This document shows positions 1-11,700 of a stretch of DNA of 64,000 nucleotides, in pieces (the stretch's first letter is position 1; each line of letters begins with the position of its first letter). The DNA lies in assembly GCA_902702965.1 (NCBI GenBank), contig CACRXP010000032.1, forward strand, positions 1,232,359 to 1,296,358, in the 5' to 3' direction. This DNA comes from Spirometra erinaceieuropaei (Eukaryota; Platyhelminthes; Cestoda; Diphyllobothriidea; Diphyllobothriidae). The notes under the pieces were generated by a model that saw nothing but the letters and a program-made list of their open reading frames with translations, was not told where the DNA came from and did no database searches. The translations under genes were made by a program, and so were the position numbers.

Positions 1-104
1 GGCCACCTGTAATAGGAAGGTTAGATGCGTCAAAGATGCGTCAAACGAACACGCATCAACCGGGCTGCACAATCTGCGTAGCCCAAAGCAAACGCTACAT
101 ATGT

Positions 105-355
105 GCGCATGTGGTGGCACACCTACGTTCAGACCCAGGCCGCGCCAGTCGCTTGCTTCCACTCCCCACATCAGATGGCTGACCGATTCGATGAGCGGCC
201 TGGTGCCCAGGAGAGGAAAGAGAGAATAAGGCTGGCTCTGGGGTACCCATCTCCACGGCACTTCAGCGCCTTCATCACTATAAAACTATTCTGGCACGCT
301 TTAAATCTATCGCAAAGAAATAAGGGCCTTGGCTGGGAAGGCTGTCTACTAAAAA
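105..355 (+). repeat. Dispersed repeat family, 'ACTCCCCACAT' part
   Basis: The segments CCACTCCCCACATCAGA...GGCCTGGTGCC and CGCTTTAAATCTATCGCA...GGCTTGGGAAGGCTGTC match 37860-38075 (CCACTTCCCACATTAGACA, GCGTTTAAATCTATCACAG). Open frames here on both strands are incidental. Confidence 0.5.
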
Positions 356-1290
356 GATGTCTCGGTCCTTCACGGGACGGCGAGTTAGGTTGCAATGGCC
401 TTTTCTCCATTCGGGGTTTATTACATTCTCACCTATGCGAGATCCGAGTTAACTCTGTTGCAGCCGATGCATCCGGAGTGGGAACCTAGCGGTATGCATG
501 TTACGCACAGATTGACTGGAACTGAATGTCGTTCAACCCGCTGGTAGCGCTATGATGTGCCGTCAGCTATCAGTCTGATAACGCAACATTTCCCTCACTT
601 AGCGTATTTATGCCCTATTTGAGAAATGTTAGGTACTGAACTCATTGGTTTGTTTAATTCGGTCAACTTTATCAGTCCTCATTGCTGATGCGGTACTACA
701 AATTCTAGACGCGCTGAGTTATGATCGCTATGGATAAAATTGTAAAAGTCGTAGGTCGTTGACTTGTTATGTTCATACAGCGAAAATTGACTAGAAAGTT
801 GACTCCACATCTGAATGTAATTTTTCCAGACACCCAATTCAGGGCTAAACATGACGTAGATGGCCACTCTTAGACGTGTCAGTGAGACCTGGGAAATTTA
901 AATGCTTGCTTGCAGGAGGAATCTCCCAGTTGTAACAACAATCACCTTATTTTACGCAAACTTGCAGTTGTTCGCTCTCAAGGTCATCAGCGTGGCTGTT
1001 TACTCATACTGCCATCGGTTGGCCTGGGACATGTGCCAAGCACAGCATGTGCGCGTGTGTGACTCCGCCTTCGGCCTGCCAACGCCGTGTCGCCGATCGA
1101 TTTCTTTGTTCTGATCGATTGGTCGCAGCCACACAAAGCTCCGGCGTAAGTAAAGCCAATAGCACCGGGACTTAGGTGGCCCGTTAGAACGCCTGCTGCC
1201 TCCGCCTAATGAACTGAATGTACGTTCACTTGCCGCAGTAAAGTTTGTCCGAAAATTCTGCCTTTCACAACTTGTGATTTGGGATTCGTT

Positions 1291-1512
1291 CAGATGTGGT
1301 TATGTAGCCCCACCTGAAATAAACAAACCCCAGCCACCTGTAATACGGGATCGGCGGCAACAGGGGTTTTTACAGGTGGGGCGGGGAACGCACAGCTGAA
1401 CTTTGAGTGGTTCGGAAATAGTTGTCCTAACCCCTAACCTCTAAAACCGACCACCAATCCGAACCTCTAACTCTAACCCCTAACCCTAACTCCTAGCCCC
1501 AACCCCAACAGT
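1291..1512. repeat. Partial opposite-strand copy of the telomere-like TIR element
   Basis: TCAGATGTGGTTATGTAGCC and CCCCAGCCACCTGTAATACG are the reverse complement of the 40.62-40.70 kb part of the element. A CCCTAA/CCTAACC-type stretch follows at 1428-1510. The terminal inverted repeats are not recognisable. The first bases of the window (GGCCACCTGTAATAGG) are a further scrap of the same family. Confidence 0.6.
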
Positions 1513-1514
1513 AT

Positions 1515-4160
1515 TGTGTACATCAAGTGGTCTACATAACCATATCTTACCTGGGATTCTCCGAGCTGTCGACCATCGAACGTCGGCAAACTCCGATGCA
1601 TTGGGAGGTCAATTCGAGTTGACTGTGTTTTGTGGCATTTCTGTTTCTTCTCTATGCTCCTATATTCCGTTCACATCTAAGCCACCTGTTTTTGTTATTT
1701 TTACAAATTCCTGAGTTTGACGCTTCTGTACATGGACTTCGTAGGATTTTTGACTGATCATCAAGTGTTCAGGCATTCTGATATTTTTGTGTTCGCCCAC
1801 TTTGCCTATGTACGTGTACATTCTCCTTTGTTTCACCCACATTTGCTTCCGTTTTCTGTCATTATGAAGTCAAGGATAGGAACATTCACTTAGGAACTCT
1901 AGGTAAAAATTATCAGATTAATGAATTGTCGGTTCATATGACTTTGAATAGCTTCATCTGGAGTTGGCAGGATGACGGCCTTATGCCTGTGGTAATGGCG
2001 AGTTTGGCGCGAGTGTTCTATGATAAACTGTATCAGCTAGTAATTGCAAAGGAATAAGATATAATCAGCCATGCGGGTATCCATTGTTATGGTCAGTGTG
2101 TCATTGCTAGTCATTGCGTGACGACCAAGCCATCTTTAAATTCAAGCTCTGAGGTAGTACCAATCGATAAAGTGTCATCTTCGTTATGAAAGGAAATTAT
2201 GCATTTGATCAAACCATCTCGCGTGACCTTTGGAGCCATCGACACCAGCGAGCTCGTCCGACTAAAGCCAGATGACGACTTTCCGAGTATAAGCATGTGT
2301 CTTTCACCTAGACAATCGCGGCCCAAGCAATGCAACAATATTCCTTACCTGTTACGATCCACTCCGCAAATTTACCTACCCGGCCACGTCTTCAACGGAC
2401 AGTTAGTCGTTTGATCAGGAACTTGGCTTGTAAGATGCGCCCTTTCGGGATCCAGGCATGTTTAGTTCGGCCACGTTCTGAGCCTCAATATGAAGCAGCT
2501 TGGCTCTGTAATTGTGGATGATCTTACACTTACCAGCAAAAGAAATAGTCTTCCTAGTTCTCCATTCCTTGCCGTAATATAAAATAGATTCGCATTTGCC
2601 TTGTTTAATTTTCGAGGAAATTAATGCGCGAAAATGGAGTAAATCTTTCGGGACAGACCTTTCCAGAGGCTGTCCAAACTTTTTTGTGAATATTTCAGCT
2701 GGAATCCATCAGCTACTGCGGAATAGCCGCGTAATATTCACAAAGCGCAAACAGGCAGTCAGTAATATCAAATTGTGTAATTATTTGCCGTACGAACGAC
2801 ACAGTTATTAGCTAATACCTGCGTTGTTAGTACGGTAAATAATTACATAATAAATTCGCACTGTCCACCCACCTTAGTGGCAGCAGAAACGACGGTTGTT
2901 GCATATCTTTTACCCCCACTGTCTCTTATGGCACGCCTATCTGAACTCCCGGAACTGACAGATGATGGTGCGTGCTCTCAGCCCTGTTGTTCTCCAATGC
3001 CACAAACTATCTGATCCCACCCAGTACCTAGCTATACTCTGTAAAAAAAGGTTACTTAAGTAGCATAAATTGTTCCCATTTATGTTGGATGCCCTTAAAA
3101 ATTCAAATCTGTTTCGTAGAAAACGCGCACAGAAATATTCGTTCTCTCACTTGTTTGGTAAAACATTACGTCTTCTTCCAGTTTCATGTTTAAAAGAGGG
3201 GTATAATTCGTTTTTTAACAACTTTCCCCATTCCTGAATAATTTTTAATCAGACCTGCCGTTACGTTTGCAATCAGGGTTTCTTTACTAGAAGTTGCATA
3301 TTTTCTTTGTACAAGAACTCATATATTTCTATACTCTGTTAAAAAGAGACCATTTCGGGTTCAACAAATTTAGCGATGGATTTGAGCTATGTTGTTAACT
3401 TTACAAAAAACATAAGTAAATGAAGAAACACGGTGTTTTATGAACGGGCATCTCAGAGTTTTAAAAATCTCGTAGACGCCCTTTTGAAACCGAAATATAC
3501 TCTTTCATTAAGTATAAAAATTAAAAAAGATGTAATTTTCTACCAAATGGGTAAAGGAATAAATATTTTATGCGCATTTTCTACGAAATATATTTAAACT
3601 TTCAGAGGCATCCAAAATCAATGGGAAAGCCCATACCGCTTAAATACTCACTATTTGCAGGGTGTAGTTTTTTGCATGTGGCCGGAACGAAGTTCGTTCG
3701 TAAGCCGGCATCTCGAGGTAACTGAATTCTCATAGAATTATGCTGCATGTTGATTAATATTACAACCCCACTTAAGTAATCGTTTCGAGATGAGATGTTA
3801 TTTCAGTAGTTCAGTTAGTATTTCATGAGTTAGTACATCTACTGTACTCTACGTCTTCGCTTAGTATTCTAAAGTTTAATACGGGTAGATGACTATCCTA
3901 CTGCCTCCAGTCCAGGCCGACGCCGTCCGATGCACTCGCCTTCGCATTGTAGGCGCGGTTCGCCAGACCTGACCGCGGACTTTCTTTGGCGGAAAGTTTT
4001 CATTTGTCAGAGAATCCCCAAAGTCACCCTAGGTGCAGGTATGAAGATATTCGCAGCGTTTCAATTGGTCCAGTCTGTCCAAAAGCCATGCACTGATTAT
4101 GTTTAGACCTCAGAATAGAGAGATATCAGTGACAAGGCGGGGGAATGATGCAATGCTGTA
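1515..4160. other. AT-rich stretch, no supported gene
   Basis: Frames at 2111-2338 (minus) and 2199-2290 (plus) are open and both have splice-like borders (minus acceptor CTGGCTTTAG near 2303; plus donor GA|GTATAAG near 2284). Neither resembles a known protein, and the minus frame does not look like the missing scramblase exon. From 2800 on the sequence is AT-rich with no signal I can read. Confidence 0.4.
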
Positions 4161-4166
4161 ATTGTA

Positions 4167-4468
4167 GAGGGTTCTCACCGATCGTTTCTACGGAACGCAC
4201 TCGTCCCGTTATGCCTTAAGGTTCTCTCTCGAGCCCAACCAGCAGTCGCACAACTTCGCAGTATATAGGCAGAATGGCATAACCTACAAAGATAAGAGAG
4301 ACTGAAATGGTCATTTCTGGCTTATAAGCCCTCTTCAGCCAGTCATTTCCAACACGGAAGTGTGGAACACCCGAGGCTCGAACTCGCGACCTGTTAGTTA
4401 GAAGTCCAACGCCTTTACCCACTGGGCCACAGGCCCTTGTCTTTGTCGGTAATACCATTCTGCCTAAA
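4167..4468 (-). repeat. tRNA-related short element, copy 1 (foldback)
   Basis: The minus strand has a tRNA-like 75-bp head (4436-4362) with a box A-like TGGCCCAGTGGGTAAAGGC, a box B-like GCGAGTTCGAGCC and an acceptor-stem-like GTTCCAC. Inverted 30-bp repeats flank the head and body: 4267-4296 (AGGCAGAATGGCATAACC...) and 4436-4465. The sequence 4167-4266 is shared with copy 2 outside the inverted repeat. This could be a SINE with an inverted partial second copy. Confidence 0.7.
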
Positions 4469-4469
4469 T

Positions 4470-7074
4470 GTTGTAGTAAAGGCAGAAATCCTAAATGTTC
4501 TGTCCCGAGGAATGAATGCGAAAGGAAGGGAGGGAGGTGGGTTCCGGCAGAAACTTCTTTATTCTACGGGTCCGAGTTACGCGATCAACGGCTCGCCAAA
4601 ACTGGCCTCATTTATTGAACTCCAAAGGGTTCCAGAACATTCTGGTCTCTGGTGTACTGCAGTTGGATTAGCTGCCTCCCGCACAAGAACCCTCTCAAAG
4701 AAAACTGTAAAATCCTCGGCTGGTCATCAATTGGACCACACTCGTGAGCTAGCGCATCACGCTTGTCCGAAGATGAACTCCGCGTTCATTGGCTAACTGA
4801 TTTCGCGACTGACTTAGCCTGCTGTGTCGGGCATGGTCGTGTTTTCCATTCGCCCATTGGACGTGACCCCATTGATTTTCCGTTCTCTATAATGTTAGGT
4901 GACTCCTGGGCAAATACTGACGGCGAGAACTGGCAGAACTGACCAGTGACAGGTGCCGGGAAGGAATCGCGGCAGGGATTCCAGTCAGAAGATAACTCCA
5001 ATAACAGAAATGGCAAACAGACCTCACTCTACACTCCTCTACTTCATTCCAATGCCTAAGGTAGAGTAATTTTCTGGAACACTTTAAATCGTCGCTCATA
5101 TACAGACCGGCCCGATGACAAACATCCAAAGCAAGTTTGTTGGAGAAAGGATGAATAATCTTTAATATTTGATTATCGATCGCATTGTAACGTTGGTACG
5201 CCTTACTCACCAATGGTCGTTGTTCAGACACCTCACCCACTAGATTCCGAAGACTTTCTTTAGCTACTCCAGTGAGTTTTTTTTTTGCTATCGTCAAGGT
5301 AGGGGACTGTTTCGGACGCGGATGCATAACTGCGATGCACGCTTATCTTGGTAATGGCTCTATAAATTCAAACGGGACTTAAAGCTTATTAATGCATGAC
5401 GACTTCGGAATTGGGCCCCTGAAACAAAGCGGAAGAAAAACCACTCGCTGATGTGTAAGAGATTGAAAACTTCCAATTTCAGTCCTGCACCTGAAGAAAA
5501 GCATGAGTGTGCAGAAAATGTACTCGGCAATGTCTCCCCGCTTACCACCTGCCTAGAAGATTCAAGAATGAAAACATCCCAGGGTAAGTCATTCTAGCGT
5601 TTCAATTGACATCAACTATCCAAACCGGAGGGAGATTTTTGCATCTCCTCATAAGTTACTTTAAATGTCCACCGTAAATGCCCAGACATGGACAGACGTG
5701 TGAGAAATGTCCGAATCAAAGTGCCGGCATACCGCGTCAGAAAGAATCGCCAAACCTGTGGGTCAAGTTGAGACTGGACCGACGGCCAACAATTCCCAAA
5801 AGCTGTCCGCTGCACAAATCGTTTAATGCTGACTCCAGATGCAGAAGCCTTGAGTGTTCAACGGTGACCACTTACCTATTTTTGGAAAACAATCCCAAGA
5901 AATCCTAGAAAAACCCAATATTACTGAAATCGTCCGGGTAAAAATACATTCCGTGCATGCGTTTCCCATCTTAAAAAACTCATAGGGTTTTTATTCGTTT
6001 GCAAATTTGGATGGAAATTTCAACATCCACATGCTATATCAAACAATTTTATCTGCACCCGGATCGACTCAAAACACCCCTCTTGTCGGTAAAGCCATGG
6101 TGAGAGGAATGATCGTCTCTAAATCAAGGCCAAATCGGGCCTGTTATGATCTCACCAGGTTCTTGAATCAGCAATATTTTGTTGACCTTTTTGCGGATCA
6201 AATTGTCAATTTTCTTCCTCTCTTATTGATAAGTAGTTATTGGATGTTGATAATGACCTCATGAATAGTTTAGGGTCAATAACTTTTGATACACACAGGT
6301 GAAAAGCGCATTGTGGACAGCACATGAGGGCATAAGTATCAAATTACTCAGGTTGGGGTTACTAATTTTTGCTCGAACGTTCCAGCCCTTATCTTAGATC
6401 TACGAAACAATATCCGGCAGTCAGTAGAGCGCAAAACTCCGGAAGTGGACTTGTTTTATCATGCTCAAACTGAAACTGAAACTGAATGAGCTTGTTCAAA
6501 TGTTGCCAATAGAGAGCTCGTCCAAAAATTATTATTCTGCTAACAGCCAAAAACATTAACAAATACTTTGGGTTTCATTGTCGGCTGGCACTTTCTGGAC
6601 AGCCCATGGACACCAACGTTTTCTATCAAGAGGGCTCAGGTATCATCAGATCCCCCGATTAGGGCCGTAATTTTGCAGCCTAAAATCCCGTACTGTCAAC
6701 TTGACTGTCCGTAATGCTATTTCGTTCAATGCAACCGTCAGGAATCCGGCTTCTTTCTGAATGTGCCGAAATTCTCTTGTAGTTTTCAAAAATACTCTAA
6801 CTGTAGACTCCGATGTGTGCGACCGTGGTCGCAACATGCAGCTGAAACCACTGATGAAGTGCTCGCCAATGATTTTGACTGCTATTTAACGGCCGATTGC
6901 ACTTCCGCAATTAAAACCATAAGACTTTTCTCTTGACAATTTTAGATCGCATAAAAATGTCCCGGGGTAAACTTAGGATGTATTACTGAAAAAACACCGA
7001 TCGAGATCTCAAAGGGCTGCAGACTACGACCAATCCAAATAGGAGTTTCATAAAAAAATAACGACAGAGGAAGA
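4470..7074. other. No supported gene
   Basis: Short frames only. A minus-strand donor-like TTG|GTGAGT near 5208 ends a frame reading LRNLVGEVSEQRPL, but no acceptor or homology supports it. This stretch may be the third scramblase intron or the region beyond that gene. Confidence 0.4.
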
Positions 7075-7390
7075 CTGTCATGGCCATTTCCGGCTTATTA
7101 ATATTTCGGCGTTATTACCCCCAACACTCTACTACTGGGCCAAAGGCCATTGTCTTATTAGTTACGATCGATAATGGTGACGTATAATGGAGGTTTCGTC
7201 AGCGGTCGGGTTACGGGTACGATAAAATTCTGAGGTTGAATATGGCTGGTTGTCGACAACTAGTAAGGCAGAAGTGAGCATTTCAACTTGTCTTTGTCGG
7301 CACTGCTATTCTGCCTATATTACTAGCCGCTGTGCGGCTATTCCAGGAGCCTCAAGGCATATCCCGTGCTGTGAACGCATTTCCAATGTA
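7075..7390. repeat. tRNA-related short element, copy 3 (decayed foldback)
   Basis: GGCCATTTCCGGCTTATTA (7081-7100) and CTACTACTGGGCCAAAGGCC are the minus-oriented body and box A. TTGTCTTTGTCGGCACTGC (7289) with CTATTCTGCCTATATTA and CTCAAGGCATA are the plus-oriented body and tail. The order minus then plus is the same as in the two better copies. Confidence 0.5.
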
Positions 7391-7477
7391 TGCAATCATA
7401 CTATCTGAAGTCCAAAAACCTCCTTCTATACAAAAACTGTCCTAGATGTATGCTACCTCTCTCGCTATCAAAATAAT

Positions 7478-7613
7478 TAATGGGCGATGCGGCAGATTTT
7501 GAGTAATTTATTTTGGCCCAACTGCTAAAAACCCGACAACCTGGGTGGAGGGCCGCCGAGTTTTTTCGGTTCGGTCAAAATAAATTATGCAAAATCTGCC
7601 AAAACACCTATTA
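7478..7613. repeat. Short TIR element (MITE-like, about 136 bp)
   Basis: TAATGGGCGATGCGGCAGAT near 7478 and the complement of CCAAAACACCTATTA at 7599-7613 continue into a nearly perfect arm (GGCAGATTTTG.GTAATTTAT / ATAAATTATGCAAAATCTGC). Arms are about 45 bp with a 45-bp GC-rich middle. No coding capacity. Confidence 0.55.
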
Positions 7614-8371
7614 CTTACGTGAGCCAGGTAGCCGTCTGGAGGATTTTAGATTTATAGCTTAGTATAACCTGCTGGGGTGGTCAGCTTAGTGAATCAGATT
7701 TAGTGAGTTCGATAGGTTGCAGTAGGCTAGGCGAGTAACTGGACTCCATGCTTTCAAGAAATTCCCGTCCACTCGGGGTTTTATTCGATCGGAGACAAGT
7801 CCGGTAGGGAAATTGATGAAGGTTCAAATGTGCTTAAAAGGAACTTTATGTCAGCCGTATTTCAAGTCGAGCTTTCCGCAAAAAATAATCGATAAAGAGA
7901 TCGCTCCAGCAGGAATCTTTAGGACCCAATTACGTTACTCATATCTTCCTTACCAACTAACCTTTCTGTTAACAAAAGGAGTGTACATCCAAAATCCCCC
8001 CTTCTTCATGTATTCGAAAAATCACAATTTTTGACACTTGAAAACGTCGCCAATAAGGTCAGTTTATGTCCGTCTTATGTGTCACGTAATCTACTTGAGG
8101 ACAGTTAAAGGTTGTATCTTAACCTAAATCAGACATTTTCAATAGAGATGTGACTAAAAATCCTCAGAAAAGGAATTCAAGTGGGTTGTCAAATCCACTC
8201 AGCCTCTGATCTCCCGGATTTATTTAAAACCGCGCCAGCGACTGGAGCTGAACCTTTGTCTGATCGAAACTTTGTGAACCAGAGTGGGAGAGAGGGGGTT
8301 CCGAGCGAGAGTCACAAGGCCCAACAGCTTAAAGGCCCCCTAGGGCATACCAAGTTGCCGCAGAAACGTAC

Positions 8372-8747
8372 TCCTGTTGCACGCGTCCAATGACCTGGCC
8401 CGGCGGGGATTCCACCAGGAGGGACTGCATGAAACGCTCCGAGCAGTCGCAGCGGTGCAGCAACCAGCACAGAGCACGCCGGCAGGTGGCGGCCAGCGAG
8501 GTGGGAGAGAGGTTCCTGCGACCGAGTCCTCGCCGTCTGAAGTCTGACTCCTCCTGCTTTTCCGCCTCCCCCTCCTCAGCACAGAATCCCCAGCAGAAGC
8601 AGCAACAGCAGAGATGACAGGAGGCGAGACTGACACCGCAGCTAAACTGACGCGTTGCTCTGGCCACCTCAAAGTTGTGTCCGTCCAGCATGCGTATTAC
8701 GAAAGACCGCTGGTGGCCGCAGCACTGACGGGAGCAAATGTCCGATT
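8372..8747 (-). CDS. Scramblase exon C: Cys-rich core with an unusual insert
   Basis: A very good acceptor (CTGCTTTTCTAG) opens this 376-nt exon and a donor GGA|GTACGT closes it. It encodes ESDICSRQCCG, then the RSFVIRMLDGHNFEVAR strand, then a run SCHLCCCCFCWGFC that corresponds to the palmitoylated Cys cluster of animal scramblases. About 50 residues follow that I cannot match to the family (Glu-rich, then Arg-rich, then more Cys). After them comes VESPPGQVIGRVQQ, which again fits the family. The insert is in an unbroken frame. It could be a lineage-specific loop or a small unrecognised intron. The next exon needs to start with one base to complete a Glu or Asp codon. Confidence 0.82.
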
Positions 8748-11700
8748 CTAGAAAAGCAGATGGTTCGCATGAGACAATGGAAGTGGGCGTACCCACCACC
8801 AATAGAAAAATCAAACCGGCGGTTCATGAGCTGGTTAAGGAGGGTTCCTTAAAAAAGTACACTGAAAATTCCCTAATTCAAATTTCTTCCATTATTAAGG
8901 AAAACAGAAAATGCTTAGAGCCTTCAGGAGTTTGTTTTCAAGGAGTCAGAAATATGACTAAATCCAAAGATGTAAGAATTCCAAATATTTTTAGGCACAG
9001 AAATAACAAGAGAACCTAAGGATTCGGCCTCACATATGGAGCATTACATTGTACATTACTTCTTTAGTACTAAGCCCAAGTGTGGTTTACTGAGCCTCAA
9101 ATTAAACTACTACCGTTATAGTGGTAGCGGGCGCTCACCGATCGTTCATACGGAACTCAGTCGTTCCGTTGTGCCTTAAGAGCTCTCTTTCGAGCCCAAC
9201 CAGCAGCCGCACAGCGGCGCATGATATATAGGCAGAATGGCATTACCCGACAAAGACAAGGGAGACTGGAATGGCCATTTCTGGCTTATTAGCCGTCGTC
9301 AGCCAGCCATACCCAAACCCGAAGTGTGGAACACCCGAGCCCGGTGGGTAGAGGCGTGGACTTCTAAACCAACAGGTCGCGAGTTCGAGGCTCGGGTGTT
9401 CCACACTTCGGGCTTGGGTATGGCTGGCCATTCCAGTCTCCCTTGTCTTTGTCGGTAATATCATTCTGCCTACTACCGTTATATATCAGGATGACGCAAT
9501 TCGTCCTCCGCGGGTATCCGCGGTTCATATATCCGTGAAATTACTCAGATATTTGGATAAAACAAGATACTTTGATCGCTGCCTTACAGGTGTTTGAGTA
9601 AAATCACCAGCTGTCTTCTTGTCTGTATACAGTTAGATAAGATGTACTGATCTTTAGTGGATAATTGAAACACTTCGTCATCCGTGAGCAGCGCACGACG
9701 GCAGAGAAGCGATGTGAAGGCCAAACAGAGCACTGAGTCTGAAACTAACGTAACCGGGCGGAAACAGAAAATAAGACTGATTATGTTAAGATGATACCAT
9801 ACTAAAGCACAGGTACTAGCCAAAAGCCCATACACGCGTGTTTCGCTGATGTTTTGCCGCTGCATGGCGCAGCTGCGAGGCGTTCGGCTCGTCATTGGGT
9901 TCCCTAGCATTCCCCGTGTATTTTCTGGTAGATGCTCCAATTTAGAAATTGTCGCTTTTCAATTCCCTCAAAAATTATCTACGAAGTTGGAGTAGACCAG
10001 TTTATTAAAGGTCTATAGGAGTCTATAGAAAACACGTGAGGAATGCTGGGAAACTCAATGGCGAGCCAAACTCCTGGCAGCTGCGTCATGTAGCGGCAAA
10101 ACATCGGCGGAGCACCCGCGTATGGGCTTTTGGCTAGTACCTGTGCTGTTAGTATGGTATCACCTTACCCTAAAGTATACTACTAACTTCCTGTCGGCAG
10201 TTAATGAATATTACGCGGTCACCCGCTGTGTCTGATGGATTTTGACCCAAATATTCATGCATAAAATTCGCCATCTGAGCCTATGGACCTTGAATAAACT
10301 TATCTACTCCAACTTCCTCGATAATTTCTGAGGAAATTAGAAAGCGACAAGACTGGTTATTTTGTTTCGACTAGCAAACCTCCAGACTATCGATTGTTCA
10401 CTTCTATGCGACGGCCAGCGAGCGTTCTACGACGGGGAATTTATTATAGAATTAAGTCAGATATCTAAAGGTTGCATATATGTGACTCCAAATATTCGAG
10501 AACACTGAGAACGAACAGTGGGCCTGCGGCTCAGGGTGGGATCGATAGACTGTGGACTGATCAATGCAGATCCCAACGCCTAATGTTTCGATTTATCGCC
10601 GGCTAGTTCCTGTTTTTCACACCTATAAACACTCAGCCCAATACGGGTGGGGGATGGTGACGTGCGCCTGAATTTGTTTTTAGCGGTAGTGGGCTTGCGC
10701 TTCATCTACCACACTCCCTCCATCCTCACCCACCGGATCCCAGTGTCACAATACAGTAAGAAAAGCGAAGGCCCGTCTACGCGCGCCACGCACGTCTCGT
10801 TCGCTCACGAAGGACCAGTTTTTCATGCAACTAACGAAGAGAGGCCACTCTGCTCCCAAGTGAGTGGCAGTGCTATAAAGACCATACTAAGCGGCCACTG
10901 CAGTCTAACTCGTCGTCTTGAGAGGAGGACCGAGTTATCTCGTCAGTCAGTCATGGGAAATGTGCGCCGAATGCCGTGATTACTTCCACTCCCGAGTCAA
11001 CTTCACTGTCTCCTCTCTTGCTCCTCGGCAGCAGTCCATTATGCGGGCCGGTCAGTCGTCTGATGCGCAGATTGAAGGCATTTGGCTGGCAGAGTTAAAC
11101 AGTCGGTCTGCGCCCGACAGGAGTGACCTAAATCCCCCACAAAGCACACCACTTTTTAGCACAAAGAGGTGCTTAGTTAGGATTTCACATGCGTGAAAGT
11201 GCTTCATTGAGCCTGATTTACGACTCACTAGACGTCCATTCTATGGCAGTTCGACCGTCGTATCCGACAGTGTCCACCATGTGCTCCACAGCAAGATGAA
11301 GCAGGCAGGGTGACATGCGTAGGGATTAGTTTACAGTGAGGGTAGACTTGCATAGCATCTACCACACTGTCTCCTCCACCTGACCCCCTTGTCAGGAGAC
11401 AGTCAAGCAGACCAGAGGCGGGAGAAGGCGCAGGTGGCTGGCACGGCCGAACCCACATACACCACAGCCCCTGGTCCACAACAAACATCTGGCCAAGATT
11501 TTAACCAAATACGACGACACCACAACGGGCGAGAAGGTCGGGGATGACTAAGCAGCCATGCAACCAGTAGCAACCTTTCGACTGCGCCGTGGTAGATTTA
11601 GACGCCTCAGATGTATTATAGTGGGGAATGCGCCGCAGCGCAGCGGGGATGGAGTCTCCCGAAGTCGGCCTCTCTCTCTCTTCCATCTTCCGTGCACCAG

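Noticed and set aside
1428..1510. True telomere or chromosome end
   Set aside because: The CCCTAA-like units are degenerate, short and internal, and they belong to a dispersed element also found at 40.6-41.0 kb.
2111..2338. Minus-strand frame as the missing next scramblase exon
   Set aside because: The acceptor and phase would fit, but the residues do not resemble the scramblase segment expected after the VQQ codons, and phase agrees by chance one time in three.
4362..4436. Functional tRNA gene
   Set aside because: Boxes A and B are recognisable, but the stems are imperfect and the same sequence recurs inside a repeat at 7.1 and 9.3 kb, so it is a tRNA-related repeat.
8329..8814. 161-codon minus-strand frame taken as a full ORF
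   Set aside because: The coding part is the exon 8747-8372, bounded by splice signals. The residues before and after it are intron.
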